NCBI RefSeq assembly: GCF_008638345.1
Contig: NZ_VTVA01000014.1
Span: forward strand, 57,632 to 121,631
Direction: 5' to 3'
Length of the DNA stretch: 64,000 bases
DNA from: Pseudomonas saliphila
Lineage (GTDB): Bacteria; Pseudomonadota; Gammaproteobacteria; Pseudomonadales; Pseudomonadaceae
Shown here: positions 50,544-60,623 of the stretch, one piece after another
Position numbering within the stretch: position 1 is the first letter of the stretch
Layout: every line of letters starts with the position of its first letter
Notes under the pieces: generated by a model
What the model was told of the DNA's origin: nothing
Database searches by the model: none
What the model saw: only the letters and a program-made list of their open reading frames with translations
Position numbers and translations under genes: made by a program

Positions 50544-51752
50544 TTACCGCGCCATGTACTTACCCAGCTCAATCTTGCCAATGGAGGCCCGGTGCACTTC
50601 GTCCGGGCCATCAGCCAGACGCAATGTCCGCTGCATGGCGTACATATGCGCCAGCGGCGTATCTTCGGACACGCCCGCGCCACCATGCATCTGAATCGCG
50701 CGATCAATCACCTTCAGCGCCACGTTCGGCGCGACGACCTTGATCTGAGCGATTTCGCTCTTGGCTACCTTGTTACCCACGGTGTCCATCATGTACGCCG
50801 CATTCAGCGTAAGCAGCCGCGCCTGATTGATTTCGATGCGTGATTCGGCGATCAGATCGATGTTGCCGCCCAGTTGCGCCAGACGCTTGCCAAAAGCTTC
50901 GCGCTCGACGGAGCGGCGACACATGAGTTCCAGCGCACGTTCAGCCGCACCAATGGAGCGCATGCAGTGGTGAATACGTCCAGGCCCAAGCCGACCCTGA
51001 GCGATCTCAAAGCCCCGACCTTCACCCAACAGCACGTTGGTATAGGGAACGCGCACGTTCTCCAAAATGACTTCCGCATGGCCGTGTGGCGCATCGTCAT
51101 AGCCGAACACTGGCAACGGACGAATCACTTTCAAGCCGGGCGCATCCATCGGCACCAGGATCATCGAATGCTGCTGGTGGCGCGGCGCCTCGGGATTGGT
51201 CAGCCCCATGAAGATCATGATCTTGCAACGCGGATCGCACGCGCCCGACGTCCACCACTTGCGGCCGTTGATCACCCACTCATCGCCTTCGCGGCGCGCA
51301 TTGGCTTGCATATTGGTTGCATCGGATGACGCTACGCCTGGCTCCGTCATACCGAAGCAGGAGCGGATCTCGCCTGCGAGCAACGGCTTGAGCCACTGTT
51401 CCTTGTGCTCATCATTGCCATAACGGACGATGGTTTCCATGTTACCGGTGTCCGGTGCGCTGCAGTTGAACGCCTCGGAAGCCAGCCCTGAACGGCCCAT
51501 CAGCTCAGCCAGCGGAGCGTATTCGAGATTGGTCAGACCGGCACCCAGCTCCGACTCAGGCAGAAACAGGTTCCATAACCCTTCTGCGCGCGCTTTCTGC
51601 TTGAGCTCTTCGACAATAGCAGTTGGCTGCCAGCGATCGCCTTCATTGACCTGCTGGTGAAAAATCGACTCGGCCGGAAAAACAAATTCCTGCATAAAGG
51701 TGTCTACGCGTTCACGCAGTTCCTTGACCTTGGGAGAATATCCGAAATCCAT
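50544..51752 (-). CDS. Acyl-CoA dehydrogenase
   Basis: The 402-aa FAD enzyme has the ACAD fold: an N-terminal helical domain, the beta domain with [18 protein letters not shown] (around residue 130) and [13 protein letters not shown], and a C-terminal helical domain with [19 protein letters not shown]. The large group to which it belongs (ACAD10/11-like) has loose substrate range. A LysR-type regulator is transcribed divergently from a 172-bp gap and is a likely controller. The substrate is unknown. Confidence 0.92.
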   Translation of the reverse strand: MDFGYSPKVKELRERVDTFMQEFVFPAESIFHQQVNEGDRWQPTAIVEELKQKARAEGLWNLFLPESELGAGLTNLEYAPLAELMGRSGLASEAFNCSAPDTGNMETIVRYGNDEHKEQWLKPLLAGEIRSCFGMTEPGVASSDATNMQANARREGDEWVINGRKWWTSGACDPRCKIMIFMGLTNPEAPRHQQHSMILVPMDAPGLKVIRPLPVFGYDDAPHGHAEVILENVRVPYTNVLLGEGRGFEIAQGRLGPGRIHHCMRSIGAAERALELMCRRSVEREAFGKRLAQLGGNIDLIAESRIEINQARLLTLNAAYMMDTVGNKVAKSEIAQIKVVAPNVALKVIDRAIQMHGGAGVSEDTPLAHMYAMQRTLRLADGPDEVHRASIGKIELGKYMAR

Positions 51753-51924
51753 AGCTGTGCGCCTGTGTGTTGTTCATGACAAGCCCGATGCTAGATGAGA
51801 AAGCGGAATATATCGAAGGCATTTCCGGCGTGTATTAACATTCATACAATCAATATATACTCTCGCCAAGAACTTAAGCATACCTGTCTCGATTTGAGGC
51901 ATAACGACGGAAGGATTTTTTGCG

Positions 51925-52866
51925 ATGAACCTCGGTAAAGTCGACCTGAATCTGTTCATTGTATTTGACGCCATCTACACTGAAGCCAACCTGACCCGCG
52001 CCGGCCAGATCGTCGGTATCACCCAGCCTGCTGTGAGCAACGCGCTGGCCAGACTGCGTGAAACCTTCAACGACCCGCTGTTCGTGCGGACCGCCCAGGG
52101 CATGGTGCCCACCCCAATGGCGCAGAACATCATCACACCGGTCCGCCACGCTCTGCAGCTATTGCGGGTGTCGGTGCAAGAGAGCCGGAGTTTCAATCCC
52201 GACCAGGCCACCAAGACGTTCCGCATCAGCATGACCGACCTGTCAGAGGCGGTTATCCTGCCGCACCTTGCTGCACGTATCTGCCGGCTTGCGCCTAACG
52301 TGAATATCGACAGCTTTCTGACCAAGCGTCGTGAAACCACCAAGGAACTGGCTGCCGGGCGACTGGACTTCGCCATTGATGCGCCGTTGAATACCGATAC
52401 TCAGGTACGCCACGTCAAGCTGTTTGAAGACCGCTATGTGTGCGTCATGCGCAAAGGCCATGCGCTGGCCAGCAAGGCGAAGATAACCCTCGATGATTAC
52501 CTGGCCCAGTCGCACATCCACATCTCAAGCCGTCGCAATGGCCTGGGTCATGTTGATCTTGCGCTGGGAAAAGTGGGGCTGCAACGGCGCGTGGTCATGC
52601 GCTCGCAGCACTATCAGATGGCGCCCCTGGTATTGGAATCCACCGACTTGGTGATGACGGTGTCCGAGCGCTTCGCACGCCGCCATAACCTGCACTGGAC
52701 GGCCCTGCCGATCAACGATGTGCCAGCCATCGAGAGTCACCTGTTCTGGCACGAAAGCACCGACCAGGACCCGGCCAACCGCTGGATGCGCGAGCAAATA
52801 ATTGAATTAAGTCAACAGCTTGAGCGCAGGGACTCGAAAGAACGCGAAGAACTGGCGACCTCCTGA
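51925..52866 (+). CDS. LysR-family transcriptional regulator
   Basis: The 313-aa protein has the winged helix-turn-helix domain (residues 5-65, LNLFIVFDAIYTEANLTRAG... and the recognition helix ITQPAVSNALARLRE). A periplasmic-binding-protein-like effector domain follows (about 90-290). It is divergent to the acyl-CoA dehydrogenase gene. In such pairs the LysR protein usually regulates the neighbour, but the effector is not known. The ATG at 51925 is preceded by GGAAGGA. Confidence 0.92.
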   Translation: MNLGKVDLNLFIVFDAIYTEANLTRAGQIVGITQPAVSNALARLRETFNDPLFVRTAQGMVPTPMAQNIITPVRHALQLLRVSVQESRSFNPDQATKTFRISMTDLSEAVILPHLAARICRLAPNVNIDSFLTKRRETTKELAAGRLDFAIDAPLNTDTQVRHVKLFEDRYVCVMRKGHALASKAKITLDDYLAQSHIHISSRRNGLGHVDLALGKVGLQRRVVMRSQHYQMAPLVLESTDLVMTVSERFARRHNLHWTALPINDVPAIESHLFWHESTDQDPANRWMREQIIELSQQLERRDSKEREELATS

Positions 52867-52888
52867 ATCCAGCTGCATCAGCCCGCAA

Positions 52889-52925
52889 AACCGGGGAACG
52901 CGCTTGTCCAGGCGCCTTCCCGGTT
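52889..52925. terminator. Hairpin between convergent lysR and solute-binding protein genes
   Basis: AACCGG (52889-52894) pairs with CCGGTT (52920-52925), with extra pairing GAA/TTC beside it. The genes on either side converge here. No strong U tract follows on either strand. Confidence 0.4.
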
Positions 52926-52932
52926 GCGCCCT

Positions 52933-53766
52933 TTACTCACTGACCTCAGGCGCGCCCTTTCTCGCTTCAGGCATGAACTGACTCGCCCACTGCTCCCGAT
53001 ACTTCTCCAATAGACGCCGCGGCTCACCCTGACTGACTACTTTGTGCATTCCCAGCGCCAGCGCCGAGCGAAGCGCCGGGGAGTTGCAGGCCGAATTGTG
53101 CGAGACGGTGTAGTACAGATCTTCATTGATCAACGACCCCTCCAGCACATCCAGCTCATCGGTGATACCCAGCCCCTCCGCGATCGCCAGACCCTGGTAG
53201 CGCTCGTAAACAACATAGTCGACACGATCACTCAGCAGCAGCCGAAAGGACTGCTCGACCGAGGGAACCTGTTCGATATCCAGGTGATCCTTGGCATAGG
53301 TGTCGAAAGCCGAACCGAAACTGTTGTTCACCAGCGTACTGCCACGCTTGCTCTGCAGATCATCCCAGCCACCATAGGGAAATGCCTGCCCCTTACGGAC
53401 GAACAGCACGCTCGGGATTTCGACGTAAGACGGGTGAATGTAGTCCATGTAGGTCAAACGCTCCGGGGTGAGAAACGCCCCGGCCAGCATATCCGCCCGA
53501 CCACTGCGAACTTCTTCCTGCGCCCGTGACCAGGGCCCGGTATTCATCACCTCAACTGTTATTCCCGTCCCTTCCAGCGCCAGTTCCAGAAGCTCGACGC
53601 CTGCGCCAATCAGCTTGTCTTCATTCTCCGGATCGACCCACAGCACAGGAGGATATTGCGGATTACCCGTCACCACGATGCGCTCACAGGCACCCTCTGC
53701 GGCATGCGCCTGCGCCGTACCAAGCAGCACCAGCGCCGCCAGGGAAGATCTCGCCAATCGCTTCAT
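52933..53766 (-). CDS. Transporter substrate-binding protein (family 3, amino-acid type)
   Basis: The 277-aa protein has a signal peptide (MKRLARSSLAALVLLGTAQA, cleavage about AHA-AEG) and a family 3 solute-binding fold. Features include PPVLWVDPENEDKLIGAGVELLE, the segment RADMLAGAFLTPERL, and the Tyr/Asp-rich strand RVDYVVYERYQGLAIAEGL. No ABC permease or ATPase lies beside it, so it may act alone as a sensor or serve a distant transporter. The ligand is unknown. Confidence 0.85.
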   Translation of the reverse strand: MKRLARSSLAALVLLGTAQAHAAEGACERIVVTGNPQYPPVLWVDPENEDKLIGAGVELLELALEGTGITVEVMNTGPWSRAQEEVRSGRADMLAGAFLTPERLTYMDYIHPSYVEIPSVLFVRKGQAFPYGGWDDLQSKRGSTLVNNSFGSAFDTYAKDHLDIEQVPSVEQSFRLLLSDRVDYVVYERYQGLAIAEGLGITDELDVLEGSLINEDLYYTVSHNSACNSPALRSALALGMHKVVSQGEPRRLLEKYREQWASQFMPEARKGAPEVSE

Positions 53767-53796
53767 ATTGTCTCCTGTGAATCCTGTGGTTGCTTC

Positions 53797-54396
53797 CTAG
53801 ACCGCTCCGCTATGAAAACGAAATTCGGTGTCGGGTTGCGCTATCGCCTCGGCTTCGATCCCGGCGAAGAACGCAATACGTTCATCAATAGGACCATCCG
53901 CGTACTGGCGTGCCAGGTTCAGATAGTCCTGATAATGCCGCGCTTCGGATTTCAGCAGCGACCGGTAGAAATAAGCCAGTTCACTATCCAGATAAGGCGC
54001 AAGACAGGCAAAGCGCTCGCAGGAGCGTGCCTCTATAAAAGCACCGATGATCAGGGTATCGATAAGCCGACCCGGCTCGGTCGTGCGCACATGTCCGCGC
54101 AAGCGCTGGGCATACTGGCTGGCTGACAGGCCGCGGTAGGTGATACCGCGCTTGGTCATCAATGCCGTCACCTGTTCGAAATGCTTCAACTCTTCGCGTG
54201 CCAGGCGCGACATCTTCTGCAACAGCTCCGGTTTGTCGATATAGCGGAACATCAGATTCAATGCAGTGGACGCAGCTTTTTTTTCGCAGTTGGCGTGATC
54301 AATCAATAGCTCGTCTGGATGCTCCAGCGCCTGACTGATCCATGCAGTGGGTGTAGCACATGGCAGGAACGCCACTAATTCTTCCGGAAGGGTCAT
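53797..54396 (-). CDS. miaE: tRNA-(ms2io6A) hydroxylase MiaE
   Basis: The 199-aa ferritin-like di-iron enzyme hydroxylates the isopentenyl group of ms2i6A at position 37 of certain tRNAs, using oxygen. The di-iron ligands lie in EKKAASTALNL, REELKHFEQV, IEARSCERFA and SEARHYQDYLNLA. It is characteristic of Pseudomonas and Salmonella and absent from E. coli K-12. It is monocistronic, divergent to the usp gene. Confidence 0.95.
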   Translation of the reverse strand: MTLPEELVAFLPCATPTAWISQALEHPDELLIDHANCEKKAASTALNLMFRYIDKPELLQKMSRLAREELKHFEQVTALMTKRGITYRGLSASQYAQRLRGHVRTTEPGRLIDTLIIGAFIEARSCERFACLAPYLDSELAYFYRSLLKSEARHYQDYLNLARQYADGPIDERIAFFAGIEAEAIAQPDTEFRFHSGAV

Positions 54397-54723
54397 GAAA
54401 GCTCTTGTATGTGATCAGATACTGATTTGACGAATTATACGGGCAGCCTCGCCAGCGGCACCAACTACGTTGATGCAAATCAACGGCATATAGTTTAAAA
54501 CAGGCTACATTGGAATGAGTAGGAACGAGTAAACACAGGGAACCGCTGACAAACGTAGCATGCCCAGGTCTGACAGACGAAGTGGAACAGAAAATCGGTT
54601 CGGGTTCACGCCCGCATCGGATGCTCTAAACAGGCATTCTTAGCGAGACTTCGACCCTGAAAGGCTGAGCACTACCGTGTTCGGCATGTTTCTGATTAGC
54701 GATAGCTTGAAAAAGGGAGCGCC
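54397..54723. other. Divergent regulatory region miaE - usp
   Basis: This 327-bp gap contains no gene. It holds the Anr/Fnr box at 54470-54483 and the predicted usp promoter, leaving a leader of about 205 nt before the usp ATG. Confidence 0.6.
54470..54483 (+). promoter_or_regulatory. Anr/Fnr box upstream of usp
   Basis: TTGAT-GCAA-ATCAA is a perfect match to the Fnr/Anr consensus (TTGAT-N4-ATCAA). A -10-like TACATT lies at 54506-54511, which would put the transcript start near 54518. The box is then centred at about -41.5, the class II activator position. Low-oxygen induction of the UspA-type gene is expected. Confidence 0.8.
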
Positions 54724-55584
54724 ATGCAAGCCATTAAACGTATTCTGGTCGTCATTGATCCTAGCCAGACAGAACATCTCGCACTGACCCGCGGCAAGTT
54801 GATTGCCGGCGTCATAGAAGCCGAGCTGCATTTGCTGGTATGCGAAAACCGGCAGGACTATACACCTCTGTTGGAGGAGCTCAGCACCGGACTTCGCAGT
54901 GAGGGCTTGACGGTCTCCCATGCACAGGCCTGGCACAACAGCATGACCGACACTGTCGTTCAGGAGCTGCGCCGGGAGGGTTGTGGCCTGCTGATCAAGC
55001 AGCATCTGCCAGATAGCGCATTTAAAAAAGCGCTACTAACGCCTGATGACTGGAAACTCCTGCGCTACTGTCCGGCTCCAGTACTGATGGTCAAGAGCGG
55101 AGACTCCTGGATGGGCGGCAAGGTGCTTGCTGCGGTTGATCTGGGTAATCATGATGATCAGCACCACGTGCTGCATGACACCATCGTCAGCCACGCTGCT
55201 GATATCGCCGAAATGATTAATGGCGAGATTCATCTGGCCAGTGCGCACCCGGCTCCCATGCTGTCCGCCGCCAATCCGGTGTACCAGCTGCGCGAAAACA
55301 TCGCCCGGCAGTACACCGAGGAAGCCTCCAAATATATTAACCAGTACGGCCTTTCGCCGACCCAGCTACACGTCGAAGAAGGGCCGGCCGACACCTTGAT
55401 TCCGAAAATGGCCAAACAGCTCGGCGCCAGCGTGACCGTCATTGGCACCGTCGCCCGCACAGGCATCTCCGGAGCACTTATCGGTAACACGGCCGAAGTC
55501 GTGCTTGATCAACTGCACAGCGACGTCTTGGTCCTCAAGCCTGAAGACATGCTCGCCCATCTCGAGAATCTGCTGGAAAAGTGA
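54724..55584 (+). CDS. Tandem universal stress protein (UspE-like)
   Basis: The 286-aa protein consists of two Usp domains (about 3-145 and 150-285). The second contains the ATP-binding-like VTVIGTVARTGISGALIGNTAE (split at about 238-259); the first lacks a clear copy. The domain boundary and length match UspE. Proteins of this type in Pseudomonas help survival without oxygen, which agrees with the perfect Anr box upstream. The start ATG follows AGCGCC and a weak ribosome site, GGGAG. Confidence 0.9.
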   Translation: MQAIKRILVVIDPSQTEHLALTRGKLIAGVIEAELHLLVCENRQDYTPLLEELSTGLRSEGLTVSHAQAWHNSMTDTVVQELRREGCGLLIKQHLPDSAFKKALLTPDDWKLLRYCPAPVLMVKSGDSWMGGKVLAAVDLGNHDDQHHVLHDTIVSHAADIAEMINGEIHLASAHPAPMLSAANPVYQLRENIARQYTEEASKYINQYGLSPTQLHVEEGPADTLIPKMAKQLGASVTVIGTVARTGISGALIGNTAEVVLDQLHSDVLVLKPEDMLAHLENLLEK

Positions 55585-55917
55585 GCTCATCGGCAGGGTC
55601 GACAGACCCTGCCACGCTTCCCCACCTCTGCCTTCCCCAGACCAAGAATTGCGGTAACGCGCCAGAACCCCGCCCGTTGAGCCACGCATTTCTCATCCCA
55701 AGGTCTACCCGCACCGCAGCTTAACTTTAGACGAGGCTTACTGTAGAATCGGCGCGCCGTTAGGGAGTGTGACAGGCGTTCGCCCGCGACCATATTGTAG
55801 CTGCCAACCCAGTTACCCAGGTTGCCCCCACCAGATCGGGCCTGCGCTTGCACCCAACCTCAGATCCGGCGTCATGGTCCGTGAGGATGACCGTTCCGTT
55901 ACAAACGGAACAGACTG
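55585..55917. other. Intergenic region usp - acnB
   Basis: This 333-bp gap carries no convincing gene. A sigma-70-like promoter is visible at 55721-55749, leaving a leader of about 160 nt before acnB that could fold into further hairpins. Confidence 0.5.
55721..55749 (+). promoter_or_regulatory. Possible sigma-70 promoter of acnB
   Basis: TTAACT (55721-55726) and TAGAAT (55744-55749) are separated by 17 bp and lie about 170 bp before the acnB start. The match to TTGACA/TATAAT is fair; no experimental evidence is implied. Confidence 0.4.
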
Positions 55918-58527
55918 ATGAGGGTAATAATTGTGCTTGAAGCCTATCGCAAACATGTTGAAGAGCGCGCCGCCCAGGGCATCGTGCCTCAGCCGCTAAA
56001 CGCCGAACAAACCGCTGGCCTGATTGAACTGCTGCGCAACCCACCCGCCGGCGAAGAAGAATTTCTGCTCGACCTGCTGACCAACCGCGTACCTCCAGGG
56101 GTCGACGAAGCTGCCTACGTCAAGGCTGGCTTCCTGTCCGCCGTAGCCAAGGGCGAAGCGACCTCCCCCCTGCTGACCAAGCTTCGCGCCGTTGAATTGC
56201 TTGGTACCATGCAGGGCGGTTACAACATCGCGACGCTGGTTGAACTGCTCGATAACCCAGAGCTGGCAGCCGCTGCTGCGAAGGAACTCAAGCACACCCT
56301 GCTGATGTTCGACGCCTTCCACGATGTTGCCGACCGCGCCAAACAGGGCAATGAACACGCCAAGGCCGTACTGCAATCCTGGGCCGATGCCGAGTGGTTC
56401 ACTAACCGTCCTGCAGTGGCCGACAAGGTCAGCCTGAGCGTCTTCAAGGTGCCTGGCGAAACCAACACTGATGACCTGTCACCTGCACCTGATGCCTGGT
56501 CACGCCCAGATATCCCGCTGCACGCGCTGGCCATGCTGAAAATGGCACGCGACGGTATCGTGCCAGACGAGCAAGGCGTCACTGGTCCGCTGAAAATGAT
56601 CGAAGAGGTGAAGTCCAAGGGCTTCCCCGTCGCCTATGTCGGTGATGTCGTCGGTACTGGTTCATCGCGCAAATCTGCCACCAACTCGGTACTGTGGTTC
56701 TTCGGTGATGACGTACCTTACGTCCCCAACAAGCGTGCCGGCGGTTTCTGCTTCGGTACCAAGATCGCTCCTATCTTCTATAACACCATGGAAGATGCAG
56801 GCGCCCTGCCTATCGAGTTCGATGTCAACGACATCAACACCGGCGACGTGATTGACGTCTACGTCTACGAAGGCAAGGTCTGCAAGCACGGTACTGACGA
56901 AGTCATCACCACCTTCGAACTGAAGACTCAGGTGCTGCTCGATGAAGTCCGCGCCGGTGGCCGTATCCCGCTGATCATTGGCCGTGGCCTGACCGACAAG
57001 GCGCGTACCGAGCTGGGCCTGCCGGGCACAGAACTGTTCCGCAAGCCTGATGTTCCGGCTTCCAGCACCAAGGGCTTCACCCTGGCGCAGAAGATGGTCG
57101 GTAAAGCCTGTGGTGTTGAAGGCGTTCGCCCGGGCACGTACTGCGAACCGAAAATGACTACCGTTGGCTCCCAGGACACCACTGGCCCGATGACCCGTGA
57201 CGAACTGAAAGACCTGGCATGCCTGGGCTTCTCTGCTGACCTGGTCATGCAGTCGTTCTGTCACACCGCGGCCTATCCAAAGCCGATCGACGTCACGACT
57301 CACCACACACTGCCTGACTTCATCCACAACCGTGGTGGTGTTGCACTGCGTCCCGGTGACGGCATCATCCACAGCTGGCTGAACCGCATGCTGCTGCCTG
57401 ACACTGTCGGCACCGGTGGCGACTCGCACACCCGCTTCCCGATGGGCATTTCGTTCCCGGCCGGATCTGGCCTGGTTGCCTTCGCCGCGGCCACCGGCGT
57501 CATGCCGCTGGACATGCCTGAATCCGTACTGGTCCGTTTCAAGGGCGAAATGCAGCCCGGCATCACCCTGCGTGATCTGGTGCATGCGATCCCTTACTTC
57601 GCGATTCAGGAAGGTCACCTGACCGTTGAGAAGAAAGGCAAGAAGAACGTCTTCTCTGGCCGCATTCTGGAAATCGAAGGCCTGAACAACCTGACCACCG
57701 AGCAGGCGTTCGAGCTGTCTGATGCATCGGCCGAGCGTTCCGCTGCGGGCTGTACCATCAAGCTGAGCGAAGAGTCGATTGCCGAGTATCTGAAGTCCAA
57801 CATCGTGCTGCTGCGCTGGATGATTGCAGAGGGCTACGAAGATGCCCGCACACTGGAACGTCGTGCTCAGGCCATGGAAGCATGGCTGGCTGATCCGCAG
57901 CTGATGCAGGCTGACGCCGACGCCGAATACGCCGCCGTGATCGAAATCGATCTCGCCGATGTAAAAGAGCCAGTGCTGTGTGCGCCTAACGATCCGGATG
58001 ATGCCCGTCTGCTGTCTGAAGTGGCCGGTCAGAAGATCGATGAAGTCTTCATCGGTTCTTGCATGACTAACATCGGACACTTCCGCGCCGCTGGTAAGCT
58101 ACTGGAGAAAAACAAGGGCGTCCTGCCGACCCGTCTGTGGCTGGCTCCGCCAACCAAGATGGACCAGTTCCAGTTGACCGAAGAAGGCTATTACGGCATC
58201 TACGGCAAGGCTGGCGCGCGCATGGAAATGCCTGGTTGTTCGCTGTGCATGGGTAACCAGGCACGCATCGCGGCCAAGTCTACTGCGGTCTCCACTTCCA
58301 CACGGAACTTCCCGAACCGTCTGGGTGATGGCGCTGACGTCTACCTGGCCTCTGCCGAGCTGGCTTCGGTCGCAGCCATCCTGGGCCGTCTACCGAGCGT
58401 TGAGGAATACATGGGTTATGCTGCTGAAATCAACAGCATGGCCAGCGATATCTATCGCTACATGAACTTCAACGAAATCGCCTCGTACCAGAAGGCTGCA
58501 GCGTCCATTCCGGTCGCTCAGCTCTAA
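55918..58527 (+). CDS. acnB: Aconitate hydratase B
   Basis: The 869-aa enzyme interconverts citrate and isocitrate through cis-aconitate in the tricarboxylic acid cycle, using a 4Fe-4S cluster. An N-terminal HEAT-like domain (about 1-160) is followed by the swivel domain (about 165-380) and the catalytic region. Cluster cysteines are in [17 protein letters not shown] (about 720) and [11 protein letters not shown] (about 775-778). The frame starts with ATGAGGGTAATAATTGTGCTTG; a GTG/TTG codon a few residues later ([11 protein letters not shown]) fits the usual AcnB N terminus as well. It ends at a strong terminator. Confidence 0.96.
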   Translation: MRVIIVLEAYRKHVEERAAQGIVPQPLNAEQTAGLIELLRNPPAGEEEFLLDLLTNRVPPGVDEAAYVKAGFLSAVAKGEATSPLLTKLRAVELLGTMQGGYNIATLVELLDNPELAAAAAKELKHTLLMFDAFHDVADRAKQGNEHAKAVLQSWADAEWFTNRPAVADKVSLSVFKVPGETNTDDLSPAPDAWSRPDIPLHALAMLKMARDGIVPDEQGVTGPLKMIEEVKSKGFPVAYVGDVVGTGSSRKSATNSVLWFFGDDVPYVPNKRAGGFCFGTKIAPIFYNTMEDAGALPIEFDVNDINTGDVIDVYVYEGKVCKHGTDEVITTFELKTQVLLDEVRAGGRIPLIIGRGLTDKARTELGLPGTELFRKPDVPASSTKGFTLAQKMVGKACGVEGVRPGTYCEPKMTTVGSQDTTGPMTRDELKDLACLGFSADLVMQSFCHTAAYPKPIDVTTHHTLPDFIHNRGGVALRPGDGIIHSWLNRMLLPDTVGTGGDSHTRFPMGISFPAGSGLVAFAAATGVMPLDMPESVLVRFKGEMQPGITLRDLVHAIPYFAIQEGHLTVEKKGKKNVFSGRILEIEGLNNLTTEQAFELSDASAERSAAGCTIKLSEESIAEYLKSNIVLLRWMIAEGYEDARTLERRAQAMEAWLADPQLMQADADAEYAAVIEIDLADVKEPVLCAPNDPDDARLLSEVAGQKIDEVFIGSCMTNIGHFRAAGKLLEKNKGVLPTRLWLAPPTKMDQFQLTEEGYYGIYGKAGARMEMPGCSLCMGNQARIAAKSTAVSTSTRNFPNRLGDGADVYLASAELASVAAILGRLPSVEEYMGYAAEINSMASDIYRYMNFNEIASYQKAAASIPVAQL

Positions 58528-58541
58528 GCACCAGGCACGAC

Positions 58542-58569
58542 AAAAACCTCGCTTCGGCGAGGTTTTTTT
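58542..58569 (+). terminator. Rho-independent terminator of acnB
   Basis: AAAAACCTCGC (58542-58552) pairs with GCGAGGTTTTT (58557-58567) over a stable TTCG tetraloop, then a T run, 15 bp after the acnB stop. Confidence 0.92.
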
Positions 58570-58701
58570 ATACCTGATGTGCGCTCAAGGGCACTGATTG
58601 ATAACCATGTCAGGTTGCCGCCAGCCGCTGAGTGCCAGACGGAACATTGCAAACACCCATGAGTCTGATGTGTGCAAACCGTTCAACACTAGGAGATACA
58701 T

Positions 58702-58920
58702 ATGAAAAAGGGGATTGTCGCTATCCTTTTCACGCTGGGCTTTCTGACTTTGGCCGGCTGTGCCAACGAATACATCATCAGCACCCATGACGGGCGGCTG
58801 ATCGAGGCCGACAACAAGCCAGAGATCGATGAGGATACCGGGCTCATCGAGTATCAGGACAGGGACGGACGCTATAACCAGATCCCCCAGTCTGAAGTGA
58901 GCGAAATCAAGGAACGCTGA
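58702..58920 (+). CDS. YgdI/YgdR family small lipoprotein
   Basis: The 72-aa lipoprotein has a short signal and lipobox LAGC, then YIISTHDGRLIEADNKPEID...GLIEYQDRDG, the SH3-like YgdI/YgdR fold. Function is unknown; relatives are common in the envelope of gammaproteobacteria. AGGAG precedes the ATG at good spacing. It has its own terminator. Confidence 0.93.
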   Translation: MKKGIVAILFTLGFLTLAGCANEYIISTHDGRLIEADNKPEIDEDTGLIEYQDRDGRYNQIPQSEVSEIKER

Positions 58921-58926
58921 AACGCC

Positions 58927-58950
58927 AGCCGGGCCATGCGCCCGGCTTTT
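58927..58950 (+). terminator. Terminator of the small lipoprotein gene
   Basis: AGCCGGGC (58927-58934) pairs with GCCCGGCT (58940-58947) across a 5-nt loop and is followed by TTTT. Confidence 0.85.
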
Positions 58951-59181
58951 CCTTTGACCCTCCGTCCCCGCAACACCCCCTCCCTGACTATCCTGTTTTG
59001 CTCCATATCCGCCAGTACTGAGTCCACGGAACTCCGCCACAAAATGAGACATGCCGGATTCAGTTTCGCCAACGAGGCTGGCACTATGTCCGGGCTCAGC
59101 CCACACATCCGATCTGACCGCTGACGAAACTGCATCGACAGGGAATGCATCAACGCCCATGGCGCATAAACGGACTTATCC

Positions 59182-59505
59182 ATGAACATTAAACATCTCG
59201 CACTTTTCTCACTGCTCAGTCCACTCCTCCTGGCTACCGGCAACGCGCAGGCCCAGTCGTTCAGATGCGACAAGGGAATTGCCAGCACTCAGGATTCCAG
59301 AGCAGCAATACTGCACAAATGCGGCGAGCCGGCGATGCGCGATTCCTATTGTCGCGAGCCCGTCATCCTCAAACGAAAGAAGCAGGCTTGCGTCACTGTG
59401 GAGGAGTGGACTTACAATCCAGGCCCCGGCAGGTTCATGATTCGCATGCAATTCGAGCAGGGTGAAGTAGTGAGCATTGAACGCGGCGAACGCATAGGCG
59501 GATGA
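59182..59505 (+). CDS. DUF2845-type secreted protein
   Basis: The 107-aa protein has a signal peptide (cut near NAQA-QS) and a compact domain: FRCDKGIASTQDSRA, ILHKCGEPAMRD, CREPVI, EEWTYNPGPGRFMIRMQFEQGEVV. This pattern of a Cys-containing SmpA-like domain is that of DUF2845. Function unknown. Confidence 0.85.
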   Translation: MNIKHLALFSLLSPLLLATGNAQAQSFRCDKGIASTQDSRAAILHKCGEPAMRDSYCREPVILKRKKQACVTVEEWTYNPGPGRFMIRMQFEQGEVVSIERGERIGG

Positions 59506-59569
59506 GCCAGAGCATTCCTCCGGACACCGCACGCATCCTCACCAATCCAGATGACAGGGAGGTAACCCC

Positions 59570-59872
59570 ATGCAAATTGAAGTGAACATTTTTCGCGACA
59601 GGATGGAACTGGCTGCCGATGGGCAGCAGATGACAGTTCGCCCCGCCGCGCCCTATTCAACCAAGCGGTTACTGGTCGGCACCTTCAAGCCAGCCGAAGA
59701 CTGCCTGAAGGATGGTTTGCACAAGATCGGCGCTTTTGGCTTTCTCAAGCGTAAACCGATGCTGATCCTGATTCCCCGCGAACTCAACGATGGTGGCATG
59801 TCTGAAGTAGAGCAACGCTGCCTCACCGAGCTTGGCATGGGCGCCGGCGCGATCAAGGTCGAAGTACTTTAG
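59570..59872 (+). CDS. Conserved hypothetical protein, 100 aa
   Basis: The 100-aa protein has no signal peptide or membrane segment. A recognisable stretch is STKRLLVGTFKPAEDCLKDGL, then PMLILIPRELNDGGMSEVEQRCL and GMGAGAIKVEVL. The phrase ILI-P-(E/L)-GG-(S/T)E-E and GAGA tail resemble a family of small conserved Proteobacterial proteins, but I cannot name it. A ribosome site GGGAGG is present. Function unknown. Confidence 0.6.
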   Translation: MQIEVNIFRDRMELAADGQQMTVRPAAPYSTKRLLVGTFKPAEDCLKDGLHKIGAFGFLKRKPMLILIPRELNDGGMSEVEQRCLTELGMGAGAIKVEVL

Positions 59873-60080
59873 GTTTGTCTGATACGACCCCGACGTTCTC
59901 ATCAGGCCGGTGCGCTCGCACCGGCTGAAACCTCCGCGTAGTTTGATGTTGCCCGTGAAAGGCCCGATACAGAGGCTTCTCATCACAAGCTCTGATAAGA
60001 TCCGCGCAGGAAAAATACCCGGAACCGGACTCCGCACTTCATCCCATACGTCGTATTCATGCTTGCCAATGGAGTTTCGA

Positions 60081-60566
60081 ATGAAGCCAGCCCTGATGTC
60101 CGCCGTAGCTCTTGCCTTCCTCGCCGGTTGCGCAAGCCAGGACATGCCTCGGTCTTCCAGCCCTGTCTCGAAAGAACATACTGAAACCTGCAAAGCCACC
60201 ACCAAGGCCGAAATCGCAGCGCTGTTCCAGGATTGGAATAACGCCCTGCAGAGCGGCGATCCGCAACAGGTCGTCAACCTGTATGCCGATGGTTCGATTC
60301 TGTTGCCGACGGTTTCCAACCAGCCACGCCTCTCAGCGGTGGAAAAGGCGGACTACTTCGAACATTTCATGCAGAACGGGCCAAGCGGATCAATCGATTT
60401 GAGCAGCATCGAACTCGGCTGCAACATGGCAGTGGACGCTGGCCTGTATAGCTTTGCCTTCGCCAGGACGGATGCAGTGGTGAGGGGCCGGTACAGTTTC
60501 AGTTACCGCTGGGACGGAACGAAATGGCAGATTACCAGCCACCACTCTTCCAGAATGCCGGAGTGA
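60081..60566 (+). CDS. NTF2-like (SnoaL/DUF4440-type) lipoprotein
   Basis: The 161-aa protein has a lipobox (FLAGC near residue 14) and an NTF2-like domain with ALFQDWNNALQSGDPQQVV and LYADGSILLPTVS, ending RYSFSYRWDGTKWQITSHHSS. The family (SgcJ/EcaC/CaMKII-association-like) covers steroid isomerase-like enzymes and binding proteins. The start at 60081 follows GGAG; the frame extends 57 codons upstream without family similarity. Function unknown. Confidence 0.75.
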   Translation: MKPALMSAVALAFLAGCASQDMPRSSSPVSKEHTETCKATTKAEIAALFQDWNNALQSGDPQQVVNLYADGSILLPTVSNQPRLSAVEKADYFEHFMQNGPSGSIDLSSIELGCNMAVDAGLYSFAFARTDAVVRGRYSFSYRWDGTKWQITSHHSSRMPE

Positions 60567-60623
60567 CGCCAAGGCGAGGCGATGCGTGATTGCACGCTTC
60601 GCCTCGCTAACTGTTTCCAAAAA

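Noticed and set aside
56662..58080. A 472-aa minus-strand frame inside acnB
   Set aside because: It is opposite conserved AcnB catalytic sequence and has no recognisable features.
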